NCBI RefSeq assembly: GCF_028476545.1
Contig: NW_026731579.1
Location: 1-64,000 of the forward strand
Length of the DNA stretch: 64,000 nt
Source of the DNA: Physella acuta
Lineage: Eukaryota; Mollusca; Gastropoda; Physidae
Direction: 5' to 3'
This document shows positions 20,000 through 37,222 of the stretch, in pieces. The notes under the pieces were generated by a model. It was given only the letters and a program-made list of their open reading frames with translations, had not been told where the DNA came from and made no database searches. How positions within the stretch are numbered: the stretch's first letter is position 1; each line of letters opens with the position of its first letter. The position numbers and the translations under genes were made by a program.

Positions 20000-22900
20000 C
20001 TGGCTAGAAAAGTCATGTTGTTTCGGTCAATTGTTTGTTTTCGTGTCGTTATTGCGGGTTCAGTTTATTTTTATATATTTTCATTTCGTACCTTTTCTTA
20101 TAAACGCCCATTAATTAAATATTTTATCAAAACGAAATATAAGCGTAATTATTTTTATAATTCTACTTTAAATCGACGATATATCTGAGTCATTTGTCAT
20201 ATATCACAACTAAACCAGATATCCTAATGTAGACAGAAGTGGTCACAATAAAAACAAGAATACGTGTTTATCAAGCAGTTGATTCAAATAAAATGCTACT
20301 TTACCGTAAGAAAGTTTTGGTGATTTCAAGATGAGCGAACACTACCGTCAACACTGTGGCCACAAGAACTGTCTGCCTACTTTATAAACCTTCTGACGGT
20401 CTGTCTACTTTATAAGGGCGCAAGCTTCACTTGTAAAACGTTGTGAAAAATACAAATGTTTGCGGAGTTTAAAAACCGCCTTTTTGTTTTCACGGGCCAA
20501 TCATCTCTTGAGTTTTCCCGTGGTATAGATCTATTTGAGCGGCTGTTGACTCGAAAATTGTATGCAACAAAAAGACGGATACAAAGTAATTAATTGGCTC
20601 AAAGGCAGGGGGAGACAAGCGGGCTGTTTATACAGATGGGGGTCAAAAAACTGGCCAACAAATGATGGCCAACGTGAGCTGGCCAACGTGTGATGGCCAA
20701 CGTCTGCAGGCTAACACGTACACAACCTGGCAAGGATCTAAACTATCACATGTCAAATACTTCACCCGAATCTTTAGGGTAATTTCGTGAGGAAAAATCA
20801 CTTTTTTTTTTTAAAGTGTACTTTTCTGTTTTCGCTTGTCTACAATAAACGTGGTACTAGCTGCAGCCAAACTAGCACCTGGTGCCCATAGCTAGACCTA
20901 AACATCACGACACAGCCCTCGACCTAACACTCGCTTTACAAATACCCCAGGGTACCATGGTGATTGGGGCCACACCCCCCCCCCCAATCCCTGAAGTACA
21001 CCCCTTCCCCCTTTTTATCTAGAAAATGTATACTTAGCCAGTGTCCACACCCTTGCCCCCGAATGTATAACATAAATGGAGAAAAAATAACACGACTAAC
21101 GTTACAACTTAAACGGTATTATTCACCATATTGCTTACTATTTTCTATGGTCTAACGTTATAGCCTGGGTATAACTAGCTCAAGTTCGGTAACTCTAATC
21201 CACCTTTTAGTCCTATTGTTCTCACCCGCTTAGCTTTCGTCAAGGGAAACAACCAACAACGAACAATGGGTTGTTTTCACTCGAGCAGATAATTACCTAA
21301 CAAAGGGGGCTCACTGAGAAAACAATGAGCACTACGTGACGAGGTCAATCGTCTGCGTGTCTGTCGTCAGATAGGTTTTGAAATAGGTGAGTAGTTAGCA
21401 GAGTGAGGTAATTCTAGGTCATCTTCCCCAAGTAAGTAACTCACACACAGCATTCTTGTCATGGCTTAAATTAACTAAATGTTATATTTTTTAAACATCA
21501 CTTCTAAGCAGAGCTGTAGTTGGTGGTCTTTACTCAAGTAGGAGATAGATTTATGCAGAGCTGTAGTTGGTGACCCACATTCCGGCAGAAGTGGGAGGAG
21601 ATGATGATACAACTATGTAAGCTGCGATGAGATCTAGGAATGAAATAATGGAAAAAAAACATCGAAGTTTCCAATCGACACCGAAGTATTATCATTTCAA
21701 GATGTATAGGTTTTTTTTTTATTAGTAAAGGGTTTAATTTTTAAGAATGTTATAATATATATATGGCATTTAAAATTCAAACAAAACTTTGAAATATCAA
21801 ACATTTACAAATCTTCTGCTTTCAATTTAGCGTAGAAAATTCGATTAATTGTAATCGTTTTGTTGTTGTTGTTTCTTGTTAAAGTGCTCTACGCAGTAAA
21901 TAATTACCTATATTATTAGTTCCCTTTAATTTATTTGTTTCGCTGATTTTAATGTTTACATTTTACATCCTAGTTTTAGATGTATAGATTGCGCGTTGCG
22001 TTATATTCCCGATTCTGCACCATAAAATCCTCCTAAAGAACAGGGACCAGTAATACCTTCACGAACCCTAAACATGGCATCACTTTGTCGGACCCTAGTT
22101 TCTGATGGAGGGTAGGACATTGTAAAATGTAGCAGCGTTGGGTTGACCCTTCTTTCACGCTGATTCCACGAATACGCATTTTCATGCTTTTGATATATTT
22201 AATAAGGAGACGTCAAAGGATTTTGTTTTCTCCCAATGACTTTACCATTCTCTGAGAGTGTTGACCCATCAACTATTGACAGTAAGAAGAAGATTGGCAC
22301 TCATGAATAGTAATAGAAACTGCATAAGACTGCAATCTTTTCACAGGAGTTAGTATTATCATCATGGTTTTCATCAGCATCCTTGATTTAATTCAGAATA
22401 TTCTAGGTTTTATCACAATTAGACATGACATTCAAAACGTTAAAATATTTAGTCTTATTTAAGCTTTAAATTATAGTATAACTGTTGCTGCTATTTAAAT
22501 AGAATTGCCTTTGATCTTAATTCTCTAACAATGGTTGTCATTATTACTACAATTATGTCATACACATTATACTATAAGCTATACCTCGAATTGGAAATCT
22601 GCGTTGCTTAGAAATCACGCTTTAGATCAAGTTGTTTAGTTATATTCTAGAAAACTGCTTGGAATTTGTGGAAAATATTTGTCGAGAACAATTTTGGCTT
22701 TGTTTTTCTCTTGCTGGCTTGTTTGAGACTACAGTGAAATCTCCGGCGGGTCTGGATAACGGTTATTATTTGACACTGTTTGACTTTTTCATGGGCCCAG
22801 TTCACAGAATTTTACAGGAAAATAAGGTGTCTTTTCTCTATTAATGATGGTACACGTTTTTTTTATAACGTGATAACATTTCAGAAAAAAAAAATGTTAA

Positions 22901-23445
22901 ATATTACATGGCGAATATTACGTCTATAAATGTCGATTGACTAATACAGAAACGCGGCAATATTTTTTTTTTTTTTAAATCTGTTTAGTCAAATATGTCA
23001 TAACACATTTTTCTTCTGATTTTTATGGACTAATTATTCGTCCCTTTAACACACATCAATTTGCTGACCGAGAATGCAGGTGGCAAGTAATCGATTTCTC
23101 TTTTTTTTAAGTTTTGACTTTATAATTCCTCTATTACGATTCCAGTTCAATTCATGTTATTTATTTATTTTGTCCGTGGATTTCATCTTTTAAGATAGGC
23201 CGCCCACTTAATATTCAAACTATCTGTTTCTTCTATTCTTACCAGTTCCCTTATGATCGCGCACTTGTAAGTATGATAGAGATGAATCAGTTACCAGTGT
23301 GTCTTTACTATGGCAAGCTTAGTGTTCTTAGAGGATAGAGTTTATCATACTCAGGAAAATCATTTCATTTCACACATAACATTTTCAACTGTATTAGTCT
23401 AGGGTTAGACAAGTAAGTTTTTTGAATGACGCTAAGACTGGAAAC
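20000..23445. other. Intergenic region between PhyH (-) and PKA (+)
   Basis: A head-to-head spacer of about 3.4 kb. The PhyH promoter is expected near 20300-20450, and PKA non-coding exons could lie anywhere here. Seen: GGCCAACGT repeats at 20655-20705, a poly-C run at 20977-20987, a duplicated GCAGAGCTGTAGTTGGTG at 21510 and 21555, and otherwise AT-rich DNA. No open frame here looks conserved. Confidence 0.6.
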
Positions 23446-28986
<5,541 letters not shown>

Positions 28987-30325
28987 AATCTTTCGGATCA
29001 CTCTACCAGGAAATAACACCCAAAGTGAAACAGCAACTTGTAGCGTTGGTTTTAAAAAGATGGAATGTCGTATCCATTGAAACAAACTATATAGATGGGT
29101 CCTGAATAAAAATTAACATTTAGTAAAGCTTTACTGGCCAGTTGGGCTCAAGTTTTACTAAAAACAATTGTCTCAAGCAGCTGGTTTGCTGGTCTCTACA
29201 ATGTAGCGTTTTCTAAGAACCAATCAGACTAAACTAGACAGTATTTAATTCAAATATGTAAACTATTGGTTGCAAGAAGTTAAAATTATTCTGTTTAGAT
29301 TATACTTTTCAAATATTTTTGAATGAAAATATATTTGTGTTTAAATGCGACAGGCTTAAGAAATTAGAACAGAGGCAGTAATTAGTTGATTAGACCCTGA
29401 CTGGCCCAGCCCATCATATTGCTCATGTTTAGGTTCTCTATAATTCATATTTCAACAAGAAACAAATATTTGTGTTTAACATCTTATGCAGTTATTTTTA
29501 ACCCTTCATTACACTGATTAAATCCCTTTCAATCAATAACAGAATTACCTGTAACATTAGGATAATTTTTATTTTTTTAATAAATCCTCAAAACAATAAA
29601 AAATAAGTATTGAAGGAAGAGAAGCTTTTAATGAATATTTGATTGAAATGTTCCTCGCCATGACCATAATAATGCTTTGTTTGCTCTGGGTGTGAAAGCA
29701 GTTTGAAATGTCTTGAATGGCTGGATGTCTGGCACACAACTAGAAGGTGATCTGGGACTAATTTATATGACAGGAAACCTGGATGTACTTTCAACACGAT
29801 TAGTTGGTTTTTTTTTTTTTTACATTTCTCAATCCAATGTTGTAGATGTTTTTATACATTTATTTTTCATAATAATAAAGTCTTTTATTTTGATACATTC
29901 TGATGGTGTTTCTTTTGTAAATTATTGTTTTAAAATCTTTATAAAAGGCTATACAATTAATATAAATCAATTAATAACAAACCCATGTAATTTAAATTTT
30001 AAACATTATTTTTTATTTACCTTTTTAATAAAAGGAAATTTATGTTCTCAAACTGAAGCTAGTTGATGGATCTAAACATAGCCTTAAATAATATTTATTA
30101 AAACAATAATCTGACCATAATGGACTGCCATACAACATATGACAGAAAGTGAATTTTGTGATACCACTATGGCATAAGGATAACTAAAGCCAGTATCACA
30201 TTCAGTTTACACAACTTAGTTGCAAGTTTTTAAATTATATACCAACCTCCCTCACAAACACATTTTTCAAACCTTTGTATTCAATGACAACCAGACAAGC
30301 CTCATATAAATCTCCTTTAAAAACT
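28987..30325. other. Convergent 3' spacer between PKA (+) and DPH2 (-)
   Basis: AT-rich sequence of 1.3 kb with the PKA poly(A) signal at 29105-29110. The frame at 29713-30066 is Phe/Ile/Asn-rich and typical of AT-rich non-coding DNA. Nothing else was recognised. Confidence 0.6.
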
Positions 30326-33300
30326 TTATTTAGAAACTTCATGTTGGTAATATGAAGCTATCCCATACTGCCCTTCTGTTGCCTTGACCACTGGAGTTTC
30401 ACCTAACTTTTGTTCCAGCCCTTTCCAACTTCTGCTGGCCAGGTATTCTCCTGCAACAAAGATGGTGGACAAAAAAAACTTGGATCAAAATGTTTTTCAT
30501 ACAATTTCAAAACTCTTCAGACTAATTTATAATTTAATTTCTTTTAAATAAAATTTTAAAAAATTGAAGTCTACCGGCATCATCTGCAGTTATGGCCACA
30601 CTCATCTGCTCTGATCTCAATGAAAGCTCTGTGCTGGTGCTCTGGCTGACGTCCGGCTGGTCTCTTATGCCAATGGTCCTCACTTTGTTACTTATAAGAG
30701 ACACATCAGGGGTGGCTTCATCAGTCTCACTAATGTCTGGTGCTTCTATATGCATGGCACCACCTGAAAGATAAACAGAAATCAGTAACTGAACGTGTTT
30801 CTTTCAGGCATATCTCTAGAACTGCATCCCCTCCTCCATGTGCAATACACCATCCCTCCCTAGGCAAAATTAAATAGAAAATCAGAAGTTTTAAGTGTGC
30901 ATCTCCACCCCCCCACCCCCCCCCACCCCCACCTATGTCTGAAACTGTCCATAACACATTTCCAGAGAGACTCCGTTAACAATGAATATAACTTTAATTA
31001 TAACAGTAAAATGGTTGGAGATGTATATTTTTATCTTTATGCCATTGACAAAGTATATTTAAAAAATGAAAAGTTTTGAGCCACAGATCTGACACTTCGG
31101 AGGCAGGACATTAACCCCCTGAATTTTGCCCACCAGGGGCAGCATGGTAGAATGGTTGAGATGACGATTATTAACCCATAATTCCTGAGTTCGGATCCTG
31201 GGTAGAGTCTGTATGATATCCTTGAGTCCACCCAACTATGATGGACAGCTGAACAAAAGCATGTGAACATAGTGCTGACCACACTATCCCCCATACATTG
31301 AGGTCATAAAAACAAATAAATTTAAAAATATATAATTTTCCCTTTATGTCTTCGACACAAATGGTAGAAGATGATGATGATAGTGCCCACTACCCATAAG
31401 GTGGATAATCAGCTGTTGATTGTCAATGGAGCCTAAACCAAGTCTAAACAATTAACCTAACCCTAAACATATGAGGAGTATGATCTGAGGGGGTATTGGC
31501 ATGGAGTAATGGTAGGGGATAATGACAGGGGGGTTATTGGCAGGGGGGGGGTTGACAGGGAGTTCTGGCAAGGGGTTAATATCCTGGACAAGCACTTGTT
31601 GTATACATGGCATGATATGAATAAACAACCCAACCTGGCAACAACTCCGTGAAGTCCGTGCTGTAACTTCCTGTCCACTCTCTGGCTTGATTACATGCTA
31701 TGTCCATCTCTAGAGGCGACACGATGGGACGGTAGAACTCGGACTGGTCAAGCAGAACACTTTCTGGACAAGAGACCAGGACAAAGACATCCACCTCAGC
31801 AAAGTTGGCAAGCTTGGCTGGGTTCAGCTTGCCAACAACAAAGGTGTATGTTTTCTTACCAGCCTTCCTCAGCACACACTTTAGCTGCTCCAACATCTCC
31901 TTGTATCTTGTCACCCCCAGGGTCCCCGCTAGCAGACCCACAATTCTGGCGTCTTTAGCTCTCTCAATAAGATAGTAGCGCTTCATCAGAGCTTTGTTCA
32001 CCTGAAAACTTTCTCTTCTGCAAATATTTTTGGCCGGGTCGTAGGAGTAAAATGGGCATTTGTTTAAAGTCATCATCAAGTTTGTTAAAGTTGGACTTTG
32101 AGTATCTCCAATAAATAAAATGCTATAGCTGTCTATCTGTTCATCTGTCGGAAGTTCAAATTTTCTCCCACATTTAAAAAGAACTGATTTAGATGTGTCC
32201 GGTGAAATCAGAGGATTTTTATTGTCTTCAGTTGGTAAGGATGGAGACTGTTTTAGGCAAGCGTTGTGTGTTTCAGTATGGTGAGTATCCACTTGCTTGG
32301 AAAGAATAATGCTGGAGAAATGGTTCTGAAGTCTCTTGAATAGTTCATCTACATTTACAGGGATGGGAAAGTTATGTAAAAAATATTAATGTAACAGAAA
32401 TGGTCATTAAATAAAAACAAGTACTTAAAAGAATACGAAAAATTGTATGTATGTGATGTGGCATGATTGGCTGGGTGTGTGAGGCTTTGGGGTTGGGTGA
32501 GTGAGGGTGTGGGGTTGGTTGTGTGAGGGTGTGGGGTTGGTTGTGTGAGGGTGTGGGGTTGGGTGTGATGGGCTAGGTGTGTGAGAGGCTGGGTGTGGGG
32601 ATGGGTGTGATAGGCTAGGTGTGTGATGGGCTAGGTGTGTAATGGGCTAGGTGTGTGAGAGGCTGGGTGTGTGAGGGTGTGGGGTTAGGTGAGTGAGGGT
32701 GTGGGGTTGGGTGTGTGGGGTTGGGTGTGTGATGGGCTGGGCTGGGTGTGTGATGGGCTGGGTGTGTGTTCAAAAACAGGTAGACTAAAATGAACTGGAC
32801 CAGTTCCTACTTACCTGTGACATGCAGGTATTCTGTGTCAAAGACTAGCACAACTTTCATTGTTCTATCTGTACATGTTTCATTTATTTGGTTGATACAG
32901 TTGTCGACATCAATGCTAGACTTTCCATAAACGTAGTAAACAGGCAGACGCTGAGTGGGGCTCAAGCAAGCGTGATCGTAATGAATTACACAGTCAGCTT
33001 TATAGTGCAAGGCCCCAACTTCATCTACACAGCAGCTGAATTGGAGTGAGACAATACTAACATTGTCATAACATTTACACATGGTAAAAAAATAAATAAA
33101 AAAGGAATTTCATAATAAGATCCTTATTTTCGTAATAAGTTTACTTCAATTGGAATAAAAAGTGTTTTTCAAAAAGTTTTATTGTGGAAACAAAATAAAA
33201 CGTACGTGTGCAACATTACCAAAAGTTCAAGAAAGAAAAAATGTTCATTTGATTTAACGATTTGCTATAAAAAAAGTGTCTAATAATATAAATACAGTAG

Positions 33301-34306
33301 CGACAATTTATCCTGCTTTAATATGTTACTATATATGGTCGTGCGGTAGAGCTTAACCAAAAGTCGTGAGCTCAGATCCCGGGCTTGAGTCTATAGGACC
33401 CTTAATCCACTCAGCTCTGATGGGGACCTAATTCACATTTGCGAACGTAAAGGTGGCTGGGCAAAGAGCTGACCACTTTCTCCCTTCATATGTTGAGCTC
33501 ACAGAAACAGGTGAACTTTATTTCATTTGCCCCAAGAAGCACCAGGTTTTAAAAGGTAACTTAACTTGACTAATATGAAAGCAATGTTTTAAATGGATGG
33601 AACTCGCCTTCCGTATGATGTATCACCTAAGATGAACACTGTTACATCACTGACTTTGTTCTGTATAAGGGCAACAACTCCTGGTGCATCAACCAGCAAC
33701 TTGTCTGGGAACTGTAGCGCCACCTGGACATTTGAAAGATTACATCACAACATTATATATAGCCTGATATCTTTTTTTAAAACGACTATGTAAATCAGAT
33801 GTACAGCATCTAGCTTGGTGTCTCAGTGTGTTGTGTCTAAAGTCTGGTTTCACTCCCACCCACCTCTAGGTTGATATCCTTAGATAGGAGTATGATAGTG
33901 TGTTACAAAAGATGTACATTATGTTAGTGTCAAAGCAGATTTTATTCATACATTTAGCATGGGTATCATATACTGTATAGTATGTCACCCAGTCCTGCCC
34001 ACACATCCTAATCCCACCATCTAACATTACTGGCTATAATCCTTGCTACCATCTGTTTGTGGCTACAAATAATACTTGCTACCATCTGACATAACTGGCT
34101 ATTATACTTGCTAAAAGATTTCTAATCAAATAACAAAGTAGTTGTACCATTTTGAATCCATTGAGTAAAATCCACTGGATGGTATTATCTACATCATAAA
34201 CATCATGCAAGTCCCCTCTGGATGTGGAAGTACAGGTAAGCTCAAGTTTTCTGGCAATGACATCATCACCTGAACAAAATGGTGTTGCCGACACTGGCTG
34301 GTCCAT
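30326..34306 (-). CDS. DPH2: Diphthamide biosynthesis protein 2
   Basis: Partner of DPH1 in the radical iron-sulfur step that starts diphthamide synthesis on translation elongation factor 2 (cytosol). Exons in transcript order: 34306-34148, 33723-33608, 33035-32815, 32348-31635, 30763-30575, 30450-30326; 1524 nt, 507 aa; human DPH2 is ~489. Recognisable blocks: VALQFPDKLL, ILGDTSYGSCCVDEVG (C93/C94), NFAEVDVFVLVSCPES (C359), FYRPIVSPLEM, AREWTGSY, and C-terminal SRSWKGLEQKLGETPV. The intron after 33608 begins with GC, not GT (GGAAG|GCGAGT); the GC donor gives the correct SCC reading, so it is taken as real. All other junctions are GT-AG. It is head to head with SMC2. The stop overlaps an AATAAA on the minus strand. 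Confidence 0.93.
30898..30935. repeat. Poly-C/CCCACC tract
   Basis: A short C-rich run in a DPH2 intron. Such poly-G/poly-C runs recur at about 3517, 3891, 5430, 5452, 25720, 35240, 35550, 35586, 59500 and 63708. Confidence 0.8.
31135..31320 (+). mobile_element. tRNA-derived SINE, copy 1
   Basis: A tRNA-like head with an A-box-like AGCATGGTAGAATGG and a B-box-like GAGTTCGGATCC. The body ends CTGACCACACTATCCCCCAT, ATTGAGGTCATAAAAACA and an A-rich tail. It shares its body with the copy at 33334. It lies in a DPH2 intron. Confidence 0.65.
32460..32775. repeat. GTGTGAGGGTGTGGGGTTGG minisatellite
   Basis: Mixed 16-21 bp units (GTGTGAGGGTGTGGGGTTGG; GTGTGATGGGCTAGGT), about 17 copies, in the DPH2 intron next to the donor of exon 3 (32815). 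G-rich on the + strand. Confidence 0.85.
33334..33530 (+). mobile_element. tRNA-derived SINE, copy 2
   Basis: The head TGGTCGTGCGGTAGAGC (A box) and GAGCTCAGATCCCGG (B-box region) is followed by the same body as copy 1 (AGCTGACCACTTTCTCCCTT, TTGAGCTCACAGAAACAGGT). It is inserted in the DPH2 intron between exons 2 and 3. Confidence 0.7.
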
Positions 34307-35506
34307 TCCTATAACATCCAGGTTACAGAACGTCTTGTTAGGCTGTATACATTATAAAACACACTGAAGGGGAAACCTATTTGTTTATCAAAACATTAAT
34401 TATTAATTAAAATAGTGCATTATAATAATTTTGAGTAGTACTGTAACACATATTTTATTAGGCAGAGCTATTCCAAATTTAGATAGATTTATTTTAATTG
34501 CATGTTAAATAGTTTTGCTAATAATTTTCTATAGGCCCTAGCTAATGACTAATGACTTAGTGTTTTTGATAATTAAAATATAATTATTGCTGCTAGGCCT
34601 AATTAATTTTGCTAGGGCCTAATCATTGTTCTAGCCTTGTTTACTTTTAGTAGTTTAGTATATAGATCTAATAGTATAGTAGGCTAATCATTTTTCTCTA
34701 AATCTAGGCCTAGATCTAGATTCTAGATCTAATTCTAATGGACACAAATTTTCAGCAATATTTGAGTAGGCCTAGAATCTAGTCTAGGTTAGATTTAATT
34801 TAATAATTATTATAATTAGTTATTAATTAGGCCTAATTTCAAAATTTGTAATTAATTAATTCAATAATTCTGAAATTCTGAATCTTTCTAGCTCTAGAAG
34901 ATCTTCTGTTCTTTGCCTACCTCGTACTTGAAATCTACAGCTAACCTAGCCCTGGGACGCGTTCTGCTGGGGCAGGGATAGGATCTAGATCTAGTCTATA
35001 TTCTACAATCTATATCATAAAGTGTCAATCGGCCACTCCATGCACTCTTATTTACTTTCGATAGAAAAACAAACGAAAATGAAACCGGAAAAGCATCATT
35101 TTTAAGATATAAAATAAACCTAAGCAAACTATCGACGATTCCCGCAAGCATACAAAAATTATATTTTTTAATAGCCGCAAGCGGTGTAGAACGGGGTTTT
35201 CAGTTTCTAATCAGGCGCGTAGCTAAAGGAGGGCCGCCCCTGGGGGGGGGGGGGGGGGGGGGGTAGAAAAAAAATTAAAGCTCATTCTTAGCTGCATCAC
35301 TGAATTATACACATTCTAAAAAAAGAAAAGACAACTACTTGACTTTGCATACTGTTATAACTGATTTCTACACACAAAAAAAAAAAACAGTTACTGATAG
35401 TGATTGGTAAAATGCGAACCCAACCTTTCCAAAGTAAAATGAGGGGGAAAGGGGTTACCAACTTGATAAACGATACATACATTGAGAGGGGGGGGGTGCA
35501 AACAGT

Positions 35507-35631
35507 GTTTCTTCCAGACTTTTTTCTCCGGGGGGCACTTGAACTTTTCGGGGGGGGGGGGGTGGGAGCGGTAGGCTGCCTTCGGGGGGGGGGGGGGGCT
35601 TCGCCCCCCGGAAGAGATGCCTGGAAGAAAC
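35507..35631. mobile_element. Poly-G foldback element, copy 3
   Basis: The cleanest copy, 125 bp. Ends GTTTCTTCCAG and CTGGAAGAAAC, two poly-G tracts, and a GGGGGGCTTCGCCCCCC hairpin before GAAGAGATGC. No coding capacity. Confidence 0.8.
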
Positions 35632-36499
35632 TGCGTGCTAACTTGAAAGTTTGCCTCAGTCGCTACGCCTCTGCTTCTAATCGCCTTTCTCCATAAACGA
35701 CGACTCACTCCTACATTAGCAACAGAGGGAAGTAACGATGTGTAACGAAGAGGAGGTTAACAATGTGTGCTGTTACAATTTTGTATTTAAACTCGTATTT
35801 TTAAACTGAATTTTAGCTATTGTTAGGTTAATTTTTAAAAAATAAATTATGTTTTTTTTTTAGGCCTAGATCTAATTATTATCAAAATTTATCAGTGAAT
35901 ATAATGTTGAACATATTTACTCAAATTTGACGGAATCTAATATATAAAGCTCAGTTCTGTATGTAACGCATATGTTTGTCGTTGGTCTTGGATGGATTTA
36001 AGTGTTAGACAATTATCGTGCGCATTTGTCTAAATTTCTGAGTTAAAAAATTACTATTGAAAGTGTTGGGAAATAATTTTCATTTTTCAAATTATAGTAA
36101 TAATTGTCGGCATGTTCATTAAACACAAGTTTTAAAAAAATATCATCTTTTACAACAATTCTAATTATGTCTTTATTTAGTCCTATAGCACTTACTTCCC
36201 TTTGATAAATTAGGAAAACACAATTACTTCCCTTTATAAAACCATTGCATTTTGTGGAAAAGAATTTACTTTTTAATTACTTTGTTTTGGTGTTGGGAAA
36301 AAAAAATAATTACATAATTAGCGGGGATTGATCAAGTGCAAATGTTGTAGGTATTTTACGGATAAGCTTGGAGTATTATAATTGTTCATCAAATTGAAAC
36401 AGGCGTGTTAGTTTAGTGAGTGCAAAAGACTATGAATAAGTTGGGGTACTATAGTCGTTCATTAAGCTAAAACAGGTGATTCCGCCCCGGGCGTTTATT

Positions 36500-36870
36500 T
36501 TCGCGTTAGTGTTTTCTTTGTGTTTAGGTGGGTTTGCGTTAGTGGTTGCGTTTTGATTTGGTTCGTTTTTGTTCTTTCTTTTTTCGTTTTTGTTTGTGTT
36601 TTTTTGTTTGGGTTTGTATTTGTGTTTTTGGTTGGTTTTGCGTTTGGATTTGGTTTGTTTTCGTTTGCTTTTTCGTTGTTTTTTTTTTTTTTTTGTTGGT
36701 ATTGGTGTTTGTGGTTGGGTTTGTTGTTAGGTTTTTGTTTTCGTTTGTTTTTTGTTTGTTTTTTCTTTGTGTTTGTATTGGTGTTTGTGGTTGTGGTTGG
36801 GTTTGTTGTTAGGTTTTTGTTTTCGTTTGTATTTGTAATTGTGTTAGCGTTATGTTTGCGTTTTGTTGTT
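36500..36870 (+). repeat. T/G-rich low-complexity tract
   Basis: About 370 bp of TTTGTTTTCGTTTGT-like sequence with a ~60-75 bp internal repeat (GGTATTGGTGTTTGTGGTTG at 36697 and again near 36775). The Phe/Val/Cys-rich frames are artefacts. A GCCCCGGGCG motif precedes it at 36483. Confidence 0.8.
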
Positions 36871-37222
36871 TTGGTTGGTTGTGGTTTGGGTGGGCAATGC
36901 CGGGTTTATGATGATTACTAAACACACAGGTAATGGTCTTTAACAGAATGGTTTTTCACAGAAGCCAGAGCAGGGCCTGGCCGGGACGGCTAGTATCTTA
37001 TAAATCAAATTATTTCTCATTCGAAGTTTTCTGCTGTTTTTTTTTTTAACGTAGGCCTAAGCTCAGAGACATTAATTTAAAATATGGCCTACTTTCAACT
37101 ATTTATTCAATTTTTAGGTTTTAGGGTGACCTTAAAGGAAACCGGAAGTTTACAACAAAGCGCCTTTTTCAAGTGTAAAACTTTCTAAGCCAACAACTGT
37201 CAATGCATTAATCACATTAAAG

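Larger units (their letters stand above)
34307..37222. other. Divergent promoter region of DPH2 (-) and SMC2 (+)
   Basis: A 2.9-kb head-to-head spacer. It holds AGGCCTAGATCTAGATTCTA-type AT-rich words (34540-34880), a fragment like other repeat ends (GCGCGTAGCTAAAGGAGGGC, 35214-35235) followed by a poly-G run, one foldback element (35507-35631), and a T/G-rich tract (36500-36870). No TATA box can be assigned with confidence. Confidence 0.55.

Noticed and set aside
23422-23445. PKA start at 23422
   Set aside because: That codon is TTG; the first ATG in frame is 23446.
36520-36921. Phe/Val-rich 133-codon frame that looks like a membrane protein
   Set aside because: T/G-rich low-complexity DNA with internal repeats.
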